DNA of 64,000 nucleotides. It comes from Sphingobacteriaceae bacterium. GTDB lineage: Bacteria; Bacteroidota; Bacteroidia; B-17B0; Aurantibacillaceae. The notes under the pieces were generated by a model. It did no database searches. It was not told the origin of the DNA and was given only the letters and a program-made list of their open reading frames with translations. Below are positions 43,894-52,267 of the stretch, one piece after another (the first letter of the stretch is position 1; every line of letters starts with the position of its first letter). Location: assembly GCA_002319075.1 (NCBI GenBank), contig NVQB01000001.1, positions 4,898,001-4,962,000 on the forward strand. Reading direction: 5' to 3'. The position numbers were made by a program, and so were the translations under genes.

Positions 43894-45069
43894 ATGTTAT
43901 TAGAAAATAAAAAAATAGCCATTGTGGGCGGTGGTCCTGGTGGTTTAACCTTAGCAAGACTTTTACAGCTTAAAAATATCAGTGTAAAGGTGTACGAGAG
44001 AGATTTGAACAAAGACTCAAGGGTGCAAGGTTCTCCACTTGATTTGCACGAGGAATCGGGTTTGGCAGCTCTTCAAAAAGCGGATCTTATGAAAGCCTTC
44101 AAAGAAAATTATATGGTGGGGGCAGATCGCATGCAAATTATGAATGAACAGGCGGAAGTGTTTTTTAGTGATCACGACGAAAAACCTGAAGAAAACTTTG
44201 GCTATGAACATTTTCGTCCGGAGATAGACCGAGGTGTTTTAAGAAAAATAGTATTAGAATCGTTGAATGAAGGCATTATTGTGTGGGGTAGTCATTTTAT
44301 TTCGATGGAAACTCAGGGAGATGGTTGGCTCCTTCATTTTAAAGATCGTGCGTCTGAATATGCTGACATCGTGATTGGTTCGGATGGTGCCAATTCAAAG
44401 ATCCGACCTTATCTGACAGATATAAAGGCATTTTACTCTGGTATTACTATGCTGGAGGGTACTATCTATAATGCTCCCGAAACAGCTCCGGGAATGCATG
44501 CTTTGCTTCGTGGAGGAAAGATCATGGCTTTTGGAAACGGGAAAAATCTTCTCCTGGGTCAGAAAGCAAATAATGAAATAGGCTTCTACGCCAGCTTTAA
44601 ATCCGGGGAAGACTGGTCCTTAAACAGTGGTCTGAATTTCTCTGATAAAAAACAACTACTAGGGTGGTTCCGAAAAACTTACCCAGAATGGAGCAGCACC
44701 TGGCATGAGTTATTTGAGAGTGCTTCAACACCCTTTGTTGCAAGACCTATTGATTGCATGCCTCTGGATCAAAGTTGGAACGCAAAACATAATTTAACTT
44801 TGATTGGTGACGCTGCGCACGTAATGCCTCCTTTTGCTGGTGAAGGGGTGAACATGGCCATGCTTGACGCCCTCGAGTTAAGTGACTGTCTGACTTCAAC
44901 TAGGTACAGGAATCTGCAGGAAGCTATTAGTTTTTACGAAGAAAACATGTTTAAAAGAGCATCTGTAATTGCGCAAGAGTCCCTTGAGAATGGTGTGCGT
45001 ATGCATAGCGAAATCGCGTTAGAAACCATGTTACATTTTTTTGGCGCAACAGGAGAGTCTAATTCCTAG
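43894..45069 (+). CDS. TetX-like FAD-dependent monooxygenase
   Basis: 391 aa, close in length to TetX (388). FAD motifs: GGGPGGLTLARLLQ (12-25) with YERD (34-37), DG motif in IGSDGANSKIR (161-171), and GDAAHVMPPFAGEGVN (305-320). Family-specific phrases include LDLHEESGLAALQKA, RPEIDRGVLRKIVLESL and GWFRKTYPEW, all at positions that correspond with TetX. Such group A flavoprotein hydroxylases insert oxygen using NADPH. TetX itself destroys tetracyclines, but other relatives act elsewhere, so the substrate here is open. It is placed after an AraC regulator, and a MarR regulator is nearby. Confidence 0.85.
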   Translation: MLLENKKIAIVGGGPGGLTLARLLQLKNISVKVYERDLNKDSRVQGSPLDLHEESGLAALQKADLMKAFKENYMVGADRMQIMNEQAEVFFSDHDEKPEENFGYEHFRPEIDRGVLRKIVLESLNEGIIVWGSHFISMETQGDGWLLHFKDRASEYADIVIGSDGANSKIRPYLTDIKAFYSGITMLEGTIYNAPETAPGMHALLRGGKIMAFGNGKNLLLGQKANNEIGFYASFKSGEDWSLNSGLNFSDKKQLLGWFRKTYPEWSSTWHELFESASTPFVARPIDCMPLDQSWNAKHNLTLIGDAAHVMPPFAGEGVNMAMLDALELSDCLTSTRYRNLQEAISFYEENMFKRASVIAQESLENGVRMHSEIALETMLHFFGATGESNS

Positions 45070-45076
45070 AACTGCA

Positions 45077-45319
45077 TTAAAAAACATGGTAGAATTTAAC
45101 GAGGCGGTAAATAAACCCTAACAGAGCCACAAACAAAAAAGTATAGCCAACAGTATTCAATTTACTTCCGGATTTACCCGCTGCAAGAGCAAAACAGAGT
45201 AGGGCAAGGGTCATAGATACAGAGCTGATGAGTTTAGGAAGATAGCCATCCATAATATCCATAAAAGTACCAAGAGCAAAAATTGCGGTGAAGATCCAAA
45301 GTAGAAGTTTGTTGTTCAT
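45077..45319 (-). CDS. Small membrane protein, hypothetical
   Basis: 80 aa with three hydrophobic segments (LLLWIFTAIFALGTF, LISSVSMTLALLCFALAAG, VGYTFLFVALLGFIYRL). No signal peptide cleavage or family recognised. It is convergent with the monooxygenase, seven bases between stops, and separated from the next gene by a terminator. It is likely real on composition, function unknown. Confidence 0.6.
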   Translation of the reverse strand: MNNKLLLWIFTAIFALGTFMDIMDGYLPKLISSVSMTLALLCFALAAGKSGSKLNTVGYTFLFVALLGFIYRLVKFYHVF

Positions 45320-45363
45320 GCTTTAAAAGTAGTAATAATGTTTTTTAGGAATGAATTCTATTA

Positions 45364-45394
45364 AAAAAAGAAAGGCCACATCTCTGTGGCCTTT
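45364..45394 (-). terminator. Intrinsic terminator after the OmpA-like gene
   Basis: 10-bp arms AAAGGCCACA (45371-45380) and TGTGGCCTTT (45385-45394), four-base loop, then CTTTTTTT on the minus strand. It lies 7 bases past the stop at 45402. Confidence 0.9.
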
Positions 45395-45401
45395 TATGAA
45401 A

Positions 45402-46196
45402 TTATTTTTTCTTTTCAGCATCTTTTTTTGCTTTCTTTTCAGCTTCAGCGGCTGCTTTTTCTTCGTCCTTCTTCTTCTTTTCCTCCGCTTTAGCAGCTGC
45501 GTCTGCAGCTTTTTTCTCAGCAGCGGCAACCTTCTCTGCCTCTTTTTTCGCTTTTTCGTCGGCCTTAGGATCGTCTGATTTTTTCTCAGAAGTTGTACTT
45601 GCTTTTTCAGCTTCTTTCTTTTTCTTTTCTTCTGCTTTTATGGCGTCTTCAGCAGCTTTTTTCTCAGCAGCGGCTGCTTTTTCCGCATCTTTCTTTTTCT
45701 TCTCTTCTGCATTTTCTGCGGCTTTGGCGGCATCTTTTAATTTCTTTTCTTCAGCTTTTGCAGCATCTTCAGCTGCTTTTCTTTCGGCCTCTGCCTTTGC
45801 TGCGGCTGCTGCCCCACCTGTTGGTGTGTAAATAATGTCTACCGTTGTTCTTTGATAATCCTTACCTTTTTTTGATGAGAACTCTCCAAAAGTGAAAAGT
45901 TCTCTTCCTTTTCTGTTCAGGATCAGGAACATTTCGTCTACGCGCTCTTGAGCAAAGGGTTTAAAGTTTGTTGTTGGATAGTACCCAACAACTGTAATAT
46001 CCATATGGGTACCGTTAAGACTTTTTATCCAACGATCAAGGTGCTTTAGCGTTGTATCATGAGCTTTATTTTGTGTGTGATGATAAATTAAATGTAATGT
46101 ATCCACCTTTTGAGAAATTCCCCTGAAAAAACAGAGTGATAATAGGATAACAAATGTAAATGCTTTTGCTCTAGTAGCTGCAGATTGGTTTTTCAT
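45402..46196 (-). CDS. Secreted protein: OmpA-like domain plus long Lys/Ala/Glu-rich tail
   Basis: 264 aa. Signal peptide with AFTFVILLSLCFFRGISQ (about 12-29). Residues about 30-125 look like a divergent OmpA C-terminal fold: an I-T-V-V-G strand at the position of the usual GHTD motif, FKPFAQERVDEMFLILNRKG, then GEFSSKKGKDYQRTTVDIIY. From about 130 to the end the chain is almost all K, A, E and D, with TolA-like repeats (AEEKKKKDAEKAAAAEKK), a predicted long charged helix ending in DAEKKK. The DNA of the tail is repetitive and could expand or contract. Role perhaps in linking cell wall and periplasmic complexes; this is inference. Confidence 0.68.
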   Translation of the reverse strand: MKNQSAATRAKAFTFVILLSLCFFRGISQKVDTLHLIYHHTQNKAHDTTLKHLDRWIKSLNGTHMDITVVGYYPTTNFKPFAQERVDEMFLILNRKGRELFTFGEFSSKKGKDYQRTTVDIIYTPTGGAAAAAKAEAERKAAEDAAKAEEKKLKDAAKAAENAEEKKKKDAEKAAAAEKKAAEDAIKAEEKKKKEAEKASTTSEKKSDDPKADEKAKKEAEKVAAAEKKAADAAAKAEEKKKKDEEKAAAEAEKKAKKDAEKKK

Positions 46197-46344
46197 TGAA
46201 AAGATTAAGGTTTAACAATTAACTGGGGCTAAATATAAAAACTTTATACATGCGTTTGCGAAACATTAGTGTTAAAAATTATAGAATGAGTCTTATCTTG
46301 TAGCCAGGTTTCGTCACTTTTGTGTAATTCGTTTACTTTTAATT

Positions 46345-47946
46345 ATGGAGAATATTACAGTAATAATCATGCTTCTGTTCGGGGTTGCTTTTTTAGGCAT
46401 TCTGAGCTATAAATACAAATTTCCCTTTCCCATTGCCTTGGTTCTGTGTGGTGTTGTAATTAGTGTGATTCCCGGGCTTCCTATTATTTCGCTTAGTCCG
46501 GAGGTTGTTTTTATCGTTTTTCTTCCGCCTTTATTATATGAGGCATCCTGGAATACAAGCTGGCACGAGTTTAGGGCAAACATTCGTCCAATTGGTCTTG
46601 CAGCGATAGGACTCGTAGTTTTTACCACGACTGCAGTTGCTGTTGTTATCTATTACATGATTCCGGATATCAGCTGGCCTTTAGCTTTTTTAATTGGAGC
46701 CATTGTTTCGCCACCCGACGCGGTTGCAGCAACTTCGGTAACGAAAGGGCTAGGATTATCGCCCCGACTCACCACTATTTTAGAAGGCGAAAGTCTTTTG
46801 AATGATGCAAGTGGACTGGTGTGTTATAAATATGCTTTAACAGCAATTACGGCTGGTAATTTTATTTTGTGGCAAGCCAGTCTCAATTTTATTTTAATAG
46901 CCGTTATGGGCATCGCTATTGGACTCACGATTGGTTACCTTATGTATCAAGTTCATAAACGCTTTGTTTGCGATCCAATTATAGAAGTGACCTTTACTTT
47001 TCTTACACCTTTTGCTTCTTACCTGCTTGCAGAGCATTTTCATTTTTCGGGAGTATTAGCGGTGGTAACAACAGGGCTTTACCTGTCTTTCAGATCAGGC
47101 GAAATATTTACACATCAAAGCAGGGTTATGGCTTATTCGGTTTGGCAGGTTGTAGGATTTATTTTAAATGGGCTTGTTTTTGTTTTAATAGGACTTCAAT
47201 TAAGAAATGTGATGGATGGCATCAGTGAATATTCCAGTGTGTCGCTCGTTTTTTGGGGACTTGCCGTTAGTGCGGTTGTTATTGTGGTGCGGTTTATATG
47301 GGTGGTGCCCGCAGCATTTATACCTAAAATATTAGGCAAACATATTAGGAATAAAGAAGATTTTAACCCTCGCAATCTTGCCGTATTTGGTTGGGCCGGG
47401 ATGCGTGGTGTTGTATCTATGGCAGCGGCGCTGGCCCTGCCAATCACTTTGGAAGATGGCACTCCATTTCCTTATCGCAGTTTAATTATTTATATTACTT
47501 TTTGCGTAATCTTGTCAACCCTCGTGTTACTTGGACTTTCGTTGCCATGGGTAGTGAAATTACTCAAGATAAAACCCTATTCGAGCGCTGCTGAGGAATA
47601 TGAAGTGCGAACCCAGATGGTGTCACTGACGATAGGTCACATCGAAGATAATCTGTCCCTGATTCACGACGAATTGTTACGGAATATTAAAAGCAAGTAC
47701 GAGGTTAAGTACAACCGACTTCAAAAAACAGACCTTCCTTCGAATTATTTTGGCGCTGGAAAAACATTGGAAGGAAATATTTTTAATGAATTTACACAAC
47801 TCCAAATAGATTTGATCCAGGTAGAACGAAAGACGCTTGATCGATTGCACCGCTCGGGCGAAGCAAGTCAGGAGGTTTTAAGAAAAATTGAAAAGGAGCT
47901 TGATCTTGAGGAAACCCGTCTGGCCATGGAAATGTATCGACCTTAA
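46345..47946 (+). CDS. Na+/H+ antiporter, CPA1 (NhaP-type) family
   Basis: 533 aa, about 12 transmembrane segments followed by a 130-residue cytoplasmic helical tail. Ion-site motifs: PPDAVAATSV (123-132) and EGESLLNDASG (147-157) with the ND pair (N153, D154) of electroneutral CPA1 exchangers. GWAGMRGVVSMAAALALP later in the membrane part is typical of the TIGR00831-type members. It expels Na+ or K+ in exchange for protons across the inner membrane. A weak -7 box (CACTTTTG, 46315-46322) lies 22 bases before the ATG. The TPR gene follows after 18 bases. Confidence 0.92.
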   Translation: MENITVIIMLLFGVAFLGILSYKYKFPFPIALVLCGVVISVIPGLPIISLSPEVVFIVFLPPLLYEASWNTSWHEFRANIRPIGLAAIGLVVFTTTAVAVVIYYMIPDISWPLAFLIGAIVSPPDAVAATSVTKGLGLSPRLTTILEGESLLNDASGLVCYKYALTAITAGNFILWQASLNFILIAVMGIAIGLTIGYLMYQVHKRFVCDPIIEVTFTFLTPFASYLLAEHFHFSGVLAVVTTGLYLSFRSGEIFTHQSRVMAYSVWQVVGFILNGLVFVLIGLQLRNVMDGISEYSSVSLVFWGLAVSAVVIVVRFIWVVPAAFIPKILGKHIRNKEDFNPRNLAVFGWAGMRGVVSMAAALALPITLEDGTPFPYRSLIIYITFCVILSTLVLLGLSLPWVVKLLKIKPYSSAAEEYEVRTQMVSLTIGHIEDNLSLIHDELLRNIKSKYEVKYNRLQKTDLPSNYFGAGKTLEGNIFNEFTQLQIDLIQVERKTLDRLHRSGEASQEVLRKIEKELDLEETRLAMEMYRP

Positions 47947-47964
47947 AACTAACTTTGATCGCAA

Positions 47965-49431
47965 ATGAAATTTAATAAACTGATTGTTCTGTTTTTTTTC
48001 TTCTTTCTATCCGTAGATGCTTACAAAGCTCAGAGCCATGCTTTAGATTCACTTAACCGTGAACTTAAAGACGCCCGGTTCGACTCTACGAGATGCCGTA
48101 TTTTAACTGCCCTTGTTGAATTAGAAGGGGATGACAATATCTGGCCACAGTACAATGATCAGCTACGGGCAATTTGTGAATCTAATTTAAAAAAATATGC
48201 TAAGGGCAGCTCACAGAATTTATTTTTTTTAAAGTACCTGGCAGCAACATTCAACAACGAAGGATATCTTGCCAACGTGCAGGGAGATATAGAAAAGGCT
48301 TTACATGACTTTGAAGAAAGTATGAAGTTGGAGGAGCAGCTTCAAAATAAAGAAGGAATTGCGGAGTGCTTAAATAATATAGGGTCTGTTTACCAGTATC
48401 AGGGTAAAATTACAAAGGCCCTTGACTATTATAACAAGAGTCTTTTATTAAGACAGCAAGTGAAAGACCAAAGAGGCATTTCAGAATCGTATAATAACCT
48501 CGGTCTTATATTTAACGAGCTGGGCGATGCTCCAAAGGCTCTTGAATATTATCAAAAGGCTCTTTCCATTCAAGAGGCAACCAAGAATAAAGACGGGATG
48601 AGTATTAGTCTCAATAATATGGGAACTCTTTATGAGCAACAAGACGATTACAGCAAAGCTCTAACGTATTTTCAAAAAAGTTTAAAGCTGCAGGAAGAAG
48701 CTAATAATAAACAAGTACTTGCTGGTTCGCTTCATAACATAGCACATATTTACGAAAAACAAGGCAATACGTCCAAAGCATTAGATTATTTTGATAAAAG
48801 TCTGACTATCTCAGAAGAGTCAGGCAACATGGTTGGCATGGCCCATTGCCTTAATAGTTTTGGTTCTATCTACAAGAAAAAAGACGACCTTCCAAAAGCA
48901 TTAAACTACTGGCGCAAAAGCTTTGTGCTTTGGGAAAAATTAAACGACAAGCAGGGAATGGCTTTAACCAGCAACCATTTGGCCATCGTCTTTCTTGAAC
49001 GAGGCGAGTTAAAAGAGGCGGAATCATTTGCTAAACAGAGTTTAAAATTTTCACAGGAAATTGGTTTTCCTGAAAATATTAAAGATGCCAGCTTTACGCT
49101 AAGTAAAATATACAAAGCTACAGGTAACAAGAAGTCTGCCAATGAAATGGAGCTCCTTTTTAAACAGATGAACGACAGTGTATCAAGCGAAGCAAGTCGA
49201 AAAGCCATTGTTCAAAAAACTATTCAATTTGAATACAAAAGAATGCTACGAGCAGATAGTTTAAATATTGAAGAGGAACGCAGAGGTTTAAATAAACAAC
49301 AAAAATTACAACCAATAGTTTTTTACTGCACAATTGCAGTGCTTGCGGTTATAGCTGTACTTTGTCTAACAGTTTTCGTGTCGCGCAGAAATAAAAAAAA
49401 TACAGAAAATGAAAAGAATGCGGCGCGGTAA
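47965..49431 (+). CDS. TPR protein with signal peptide and C-terminal transmembrane segment
   Basis: 488 aa. Signal peptide MKFNKLIVLFFFFFLSVDAYKAQ, then eight or nine TPR units (e.g. ECLNNIGSVYQYQGKITKALDYYNKSL, ESYNNLGLIFNELGDAPKALEYYQKAL, by position 130-200) through about 400, a helical stretch, then one membrane segment (VFYCTIAVLAVIAVLCLTVFV). The end RRNKKNTENEKNAAR is short and charged. The TPR/TM layout is that of Bacteroidota TPR sensor kinases or LuxR-type regulators, but the cytoplasmic output domain is absent, so here it may work as an adaptor. It shares a transcript with the antiporter gene. Confidence 0.85.
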   Translation: MKFNKLIVLFFFFFLSVDAYKAQSHALDSLNRELKDARFDSTRCRILTALVELEGDDNIWPQYNDQLRAICESNLKKYAKGSSQNLFFLKYLAATFNNEGYLANVQGDIEKALHDFEESMKLEEQLQNKEGIAECLNNIGSVYQYQGKITKALDYYNKSLLLRQQVKDQRGISESYNNLGLIFNELGDAPKALEYYQKALSIQEATKNKDGMSISLNNMGTLYEQQDDYSKALTYFQKSLKLQEEANNKQVLAGSLHNIAHIYEKQGNTSKALDYFDKSLTISEESGNMVGMAHCLNSFGSIYKKKDDLPKALNYWRKSFVLWEKLNDKQGMALTSNHLAIVFLERGELKEAESFAKQSLKFSQEIGFPENIKDASFTLSKIYKATGNKKSANEMELLFKQMNDSVSSEASRKAIVQKTIQFEYKRMLRADSLNIEEERRGLNKQQKLQPIVFYCTIAVLAVIAVLCLTVFVSRRNKKNTENEKNAAR

Positions 49432-49552
49432 CAAAAGCGTATAGCCAAAGAAAGGTTGTCAAAAATTAAGTAACCATAATCTGAGTGTAGTTAGCGGATT
49501 CATGGAAACGAGATCACTTTAGCGGAAAATTTTAAAGCGGAGTTTAAACTAG

Positions 49553-49578
49553 AAAAGCCGGCAACACCGCCGGCTTTT
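49553..49578. terminator. Bidirectional terminator between the TPR and dps genes
   Basis: 10-bp arms AAAAGCCGGC (49553-49562) and GCCGGCTTTT (49569-49578), loop of six. It serves both convergent genes; the T-tracts are only four bases long. Confidence 0.8.
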
Positions 49579-49596
49579 AATAGGTAATTTATAGTC

Positions 49597-50070
49597 TTAC
49601 TTTAAATGTGCCCTTAGCATCCATGCCATTTTTTCGTGCGACTCCAAAAGGCTCGTAATAAAATCACTTGTTCCAACATCTTTGTACTTGTCTGCAAAAA
49701 CGTTGACGTTAGCTCGCAGATGAGAAATAATTGTTTCGTGATCTTCCAATAGCTCTTTTATGAAACCGGCGCTGGTATTTTTGCCATTTCCTTTTTCTGT
49801 TAAATGTGTAAGCTTTAAATAATCTTTGAGAGTAGCCACAGCATAGTGTCCTAGAGAACGAATACGTTCTGCCACATCGTCAATCATTTCTTCAAGTTGT
49901 GTGTATTGCGTTTCAAAAAACAGATGCATGGCGTGAAAGTCGGCACCTTCAACATTCCAGTGTGCATTTCGTGTCTTGATATACAAAATATGTTCGTCGG
50001 CCAGAAGCGTATTTAACGCATTAGTTATCTTAATTAGGTTTTCAGGTGTAATTCCGATATTAGGTTTCAT
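49597..50070 (-). CDS. dps: DNA-binding protein from starved cells (Dps), mini-ferritin
   Basis: 157 aa, all helical. The ferroxidase residues sit at the positions of the Listeria Dps set: H37, H49, D64 and E68 (in NAHWNVEG, DFHAMHL, MIDDVAERI). Dps dodecamers oxidise Fe2+ with peroxide, store iron and shield DNA in stationary phase. No Lys-rich N-terminal tail for DNA binding is present. It is transcribed alone; the 114 bases upstream hold the promoter region, where CATTTTTG (50119-50126) is one mismatch from the -7 box. Confidence 0.94.
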   Translation of the reverse strand: MKPNIGITPENLIKITNALNTLLADEHILYIKTRNAHWNVEGADFHAMHLFFETQYTQLEEMIDDVAERIRSLGHYAVATLKDYLKLTHLTEKGNGKNTSAGFIKELLEDHETIISHLRANVNVFADKYKDVGTSDFITSLLESHEKMAWMLRAHLK

Positions 50071-50184
50071 ATGATAGATTTAATACCATGAAGGTATAAT
50101 TAATAGTCATTGAAGATGCAAAAATGCCCGAAGTTTAGAATATTTAGAACTATTCTTATCACGAATCAAAACCCGCTTTAAGAA

Positions 50185-51540
50185 CTACACAAAGGAGCTG
50201 TAGCCTGTAATTGCTCTTCCTACAATTAACGTGTTGATTTCTTTGGTTCCCTCATAAGAATAAATGGCTTCAGCATCTGCTACAAATCTTGCCACATCGT
50301 ACTCCAGAAGGATCCCATTTCCCCCCATAACTTCACGGGCCCTACTTACAATATCGCGCGTTCTTAAACTGCAAAAAACTTTTGCCAGGGATGCTTGTTC
50401 GTCTGTGAGCAGTTTTTGATCTTGTAATTCAGATAGTCGGGCTACCATGGTTTGCATGGCGGTTAAGTTCGTAAGCATTTCAACCAGGTGATTTTGTATC
50501 AATTGAAAAGCAGCAATTGGTTTTCCGAATTGTTTTCTTTCTCTGGTATATTTTAAAGCAGCTTCGTATGCACCGCGACCACATCCTACAGCGAGCCAGG
50601 CAACACCGGCTCTCGTTTGCCGTAAAACATTTGCAGTGTCTTTGAATGTATTTGCTTTTTGAAGACGATCAGCTTCTTCTACTTTACAATCGGTAAGTGT
50701 AATAAGTCCATTTTGAACAATGCGCAGAGCCATTTTATCTTCCATTTTTTCTACTAAAAGTCCAGGATTAAACTTACGCACCAAAAATCCTTTTACCTGT
50801 TTATCGGCCTCGTCTTCTGCCCAGATAATAATTACGTCAGCAAAAGTGGCGTTACCTATCCATTTTTTCTGACCGTTTAAAGTCCAGCTATCTCCTTCGC
50901 GTTTTGCTTTCATAGTTAAACCTCCGGCAACTGCAGATCCCACTTCAGGTTCAGTTAATCCAAAAGCACCAATTTTTGTAAGATTTTTTAATGAGGGAAG
51001 CCATTCTTGTTTTTGCGCCTCTGATCCCAATAAATAGATAGAACCCATTACTAAGCCACTTTGCACACCAAAAAAGGTAGCGAAGGAGACGTCTACACGG
51101 GCCATTTCCATCGCTAAAATTCCTTCCATTAAACAAGAACGAACAGGTGTACTGTATCCTTCGTAAGTAATTCCGCAAATATCCAATTCGGCAAGCTTCG
51201 GTAAAATATGGTGTGGAAATTCGGCGCGACGCCAATAATCATTTACGATGGGTTTTATCTCTTTTTCTAAAAAAGCACGGACCTTTAACTGTAATTCACG
51301 TTCTTCTTTTGTAAGGGTATGTCCGATATTATAAAAGTCGCCTTCAATAGGAGGAAGGTCTTTTTTCTTTTTTCCTTCGCTTAACATTTTGCTTAAACCG
51401 GCAAGCTGCTTGTCGTCCAGCTTACTCACATTCTGCATCACTTCCGCGAGATCTATTTTCTGAGAGAGTTTTCCTAGTGCTTTTAAATCGACGTGTTTAA
51501 ATAACCGGTATGCGTTTTTGATGTTGGAAAAGAGTGACAT
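50185..51540 (-). CDS. Acyl-CoA dehydrogenase (glutaryl-CoA dehydrogenase-like)
   Basis: 451 aa. A 50-residue N-terminal extension precedes the standard ACAD fold: helical domain, GAFGLTEPEVGS (FAD-binding region), the middle beta domain (GQKKWIGNATFAD), then RERKQFGKPIAAFQ and EVMGGNG. The catalytic base is the Glu of SYEGTKEIN, the position used by the short/glutaryl-type enzymes. RAGVAWLAVGCGRGAYEAAL is like GcdH and plant ACX4. Reaction: FAD-linked alpha-beta oxidation of an acyl-CoA with electrons to ETF. The substrate is inferred only as short-chain or glutaryl. The two-component genes lie upstream on the same strand after 77 bases. Confidence 0.86.
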   Translation of the reverse strand: MSLFSNIKNAYRLFKHVDLKALGKLSQKIDLAEVMQNVSKLDDKQLAGLSKMLSEGKKKKDLPPIEGDFYNIGHTLTKEERELQLKVRAFLEKEIKPIVNDYWRRAEFPHHILPKLAELDICGITYEGYSTPVRSCLMEGILAMEMARVDVSFATFFGVQSGLVMGSIYLLGSEAQKQEWLPSLKNLTKIGAFGLTEPEVGSAVAGGLTMKAKREGDSWTLNGQKKWIGNATFADVIIIWAEDEADKQVKGFLVRKFNPGLLVEKMEDKMALRIVQNGLITLTDCKVEEADRLQKANTFKDTANVLRQTRAGVAWLAVGCGRGAYEAALKYTRERKQFGKPIAAFQLIQNHLVEMLTNLTAMQTMVARLSELQDQKLLTDEQASLAKVFCSLRTRDIVSRAREVMGGNGILLEYDVARFVADAEAIYSYEGTKEINTLIVGRAITGYSSFV

Positions 51541-51617
51541 AGGATGGCATTTTATCTACTCAATGTATATAATAAAATTATGCCAGGGTCATAAAAGAAC
51601 TTAAAATGAATTGCGTG

Positions 51618-52262
51618 CTAAAATAGATCTGGATTTTTTAAAAATTTTGCAATTACTTCAGACTTGCTGTTTACTTCAAGCTTTGTATAAATGTTTTTAA
51701 TGTGAAAACGCACCGTATCCACCGATATGCTAAGCCTGTCGGCAATCAACTTATAACTCAGGCCGTCTACAAGTGTTTTTACAATCTGTTCCTCCCGTTG
51801 TGTTAATTTGCTTTCCGTCAACTTCTGAAGCGGGTTAAAGTACTCTACAATTTTTCGGGCAATGGTGGGTGACATATAACTGCCACCTTTAAGAATAGTC
51901 AGGATACTCTCTTTAATTTCTTCAAAAGACGTGCCTTTTAAAATATAACCTGTAGCGCCTGAACAAAGAGATTTAAAAATTTTATCTGAGTCCTTAAAAA
52001 CAGTTATCATGATAACATCTGTTTGCGGGTTTTTTTCTTTAATAAGCTTAATTCCCTCTATACCTGATTTTCCCGGCAATCCAATGTCAGTCAATACAAC
52101 ATCTATTTTCGAAAAATCTGTCGGGGATTCAAAAAATGCTTCTACTGATGGTACGGCCAGGATCTTTTCAAATTCTGGCTGGCTTAAAAAATAACGTTCC
52201 AGGCCCTTTCTCACATCCGCATCATCTTCAATGATTGCAATAAAAATATTGGAATGTTTCAT
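51618..52262 (-). CDS. NarL/FixJ-family response regulator
   Basis: 214 aa. Receiver domain: acidic pocket EDD (12-14), phospho-acceptor D59 in VVLTDIGLPGKSG, MITVFKDS and GYILKG. The C-terminal LuxR-type helix-turn-helix is LTQREEQIVKTLVDGLSYKLIADRLSISVDTVRFHIKNIYTKL (by position about 150-192). The start is 5 bases from the stop of the sensor kinase upstream, so they form a classic pair. Targets unknown. Confidence 0.93.
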   Translation of the reverse strand: MKHSNIFIAIIEDDADVRKGLERYFLSQPEFEKILAVPSVEAFFESPTDFSKIDVVLTDIGLPGKSGIEGIKLIKEKNPQTDVIMITVFKDSDKIFKSLCSGATGYILKGTSFEEIKESILTILKGGSYMSPTIARKIVEYFNPLQKLTESKLTQREEQIVKTLVDGLSYKLIADRLSISVDTVRFHIKNIYTKLEVNSKSEVIAKFLKNPDLF

Positions 52263-52267
52263 AAGCG

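Noticed and set aside
45593-45835. Leu/Phe/Ser-rich plus-strand ORFs
   Set aside because: Antisense reading of the Lys/Ala/Glu repeat tail.
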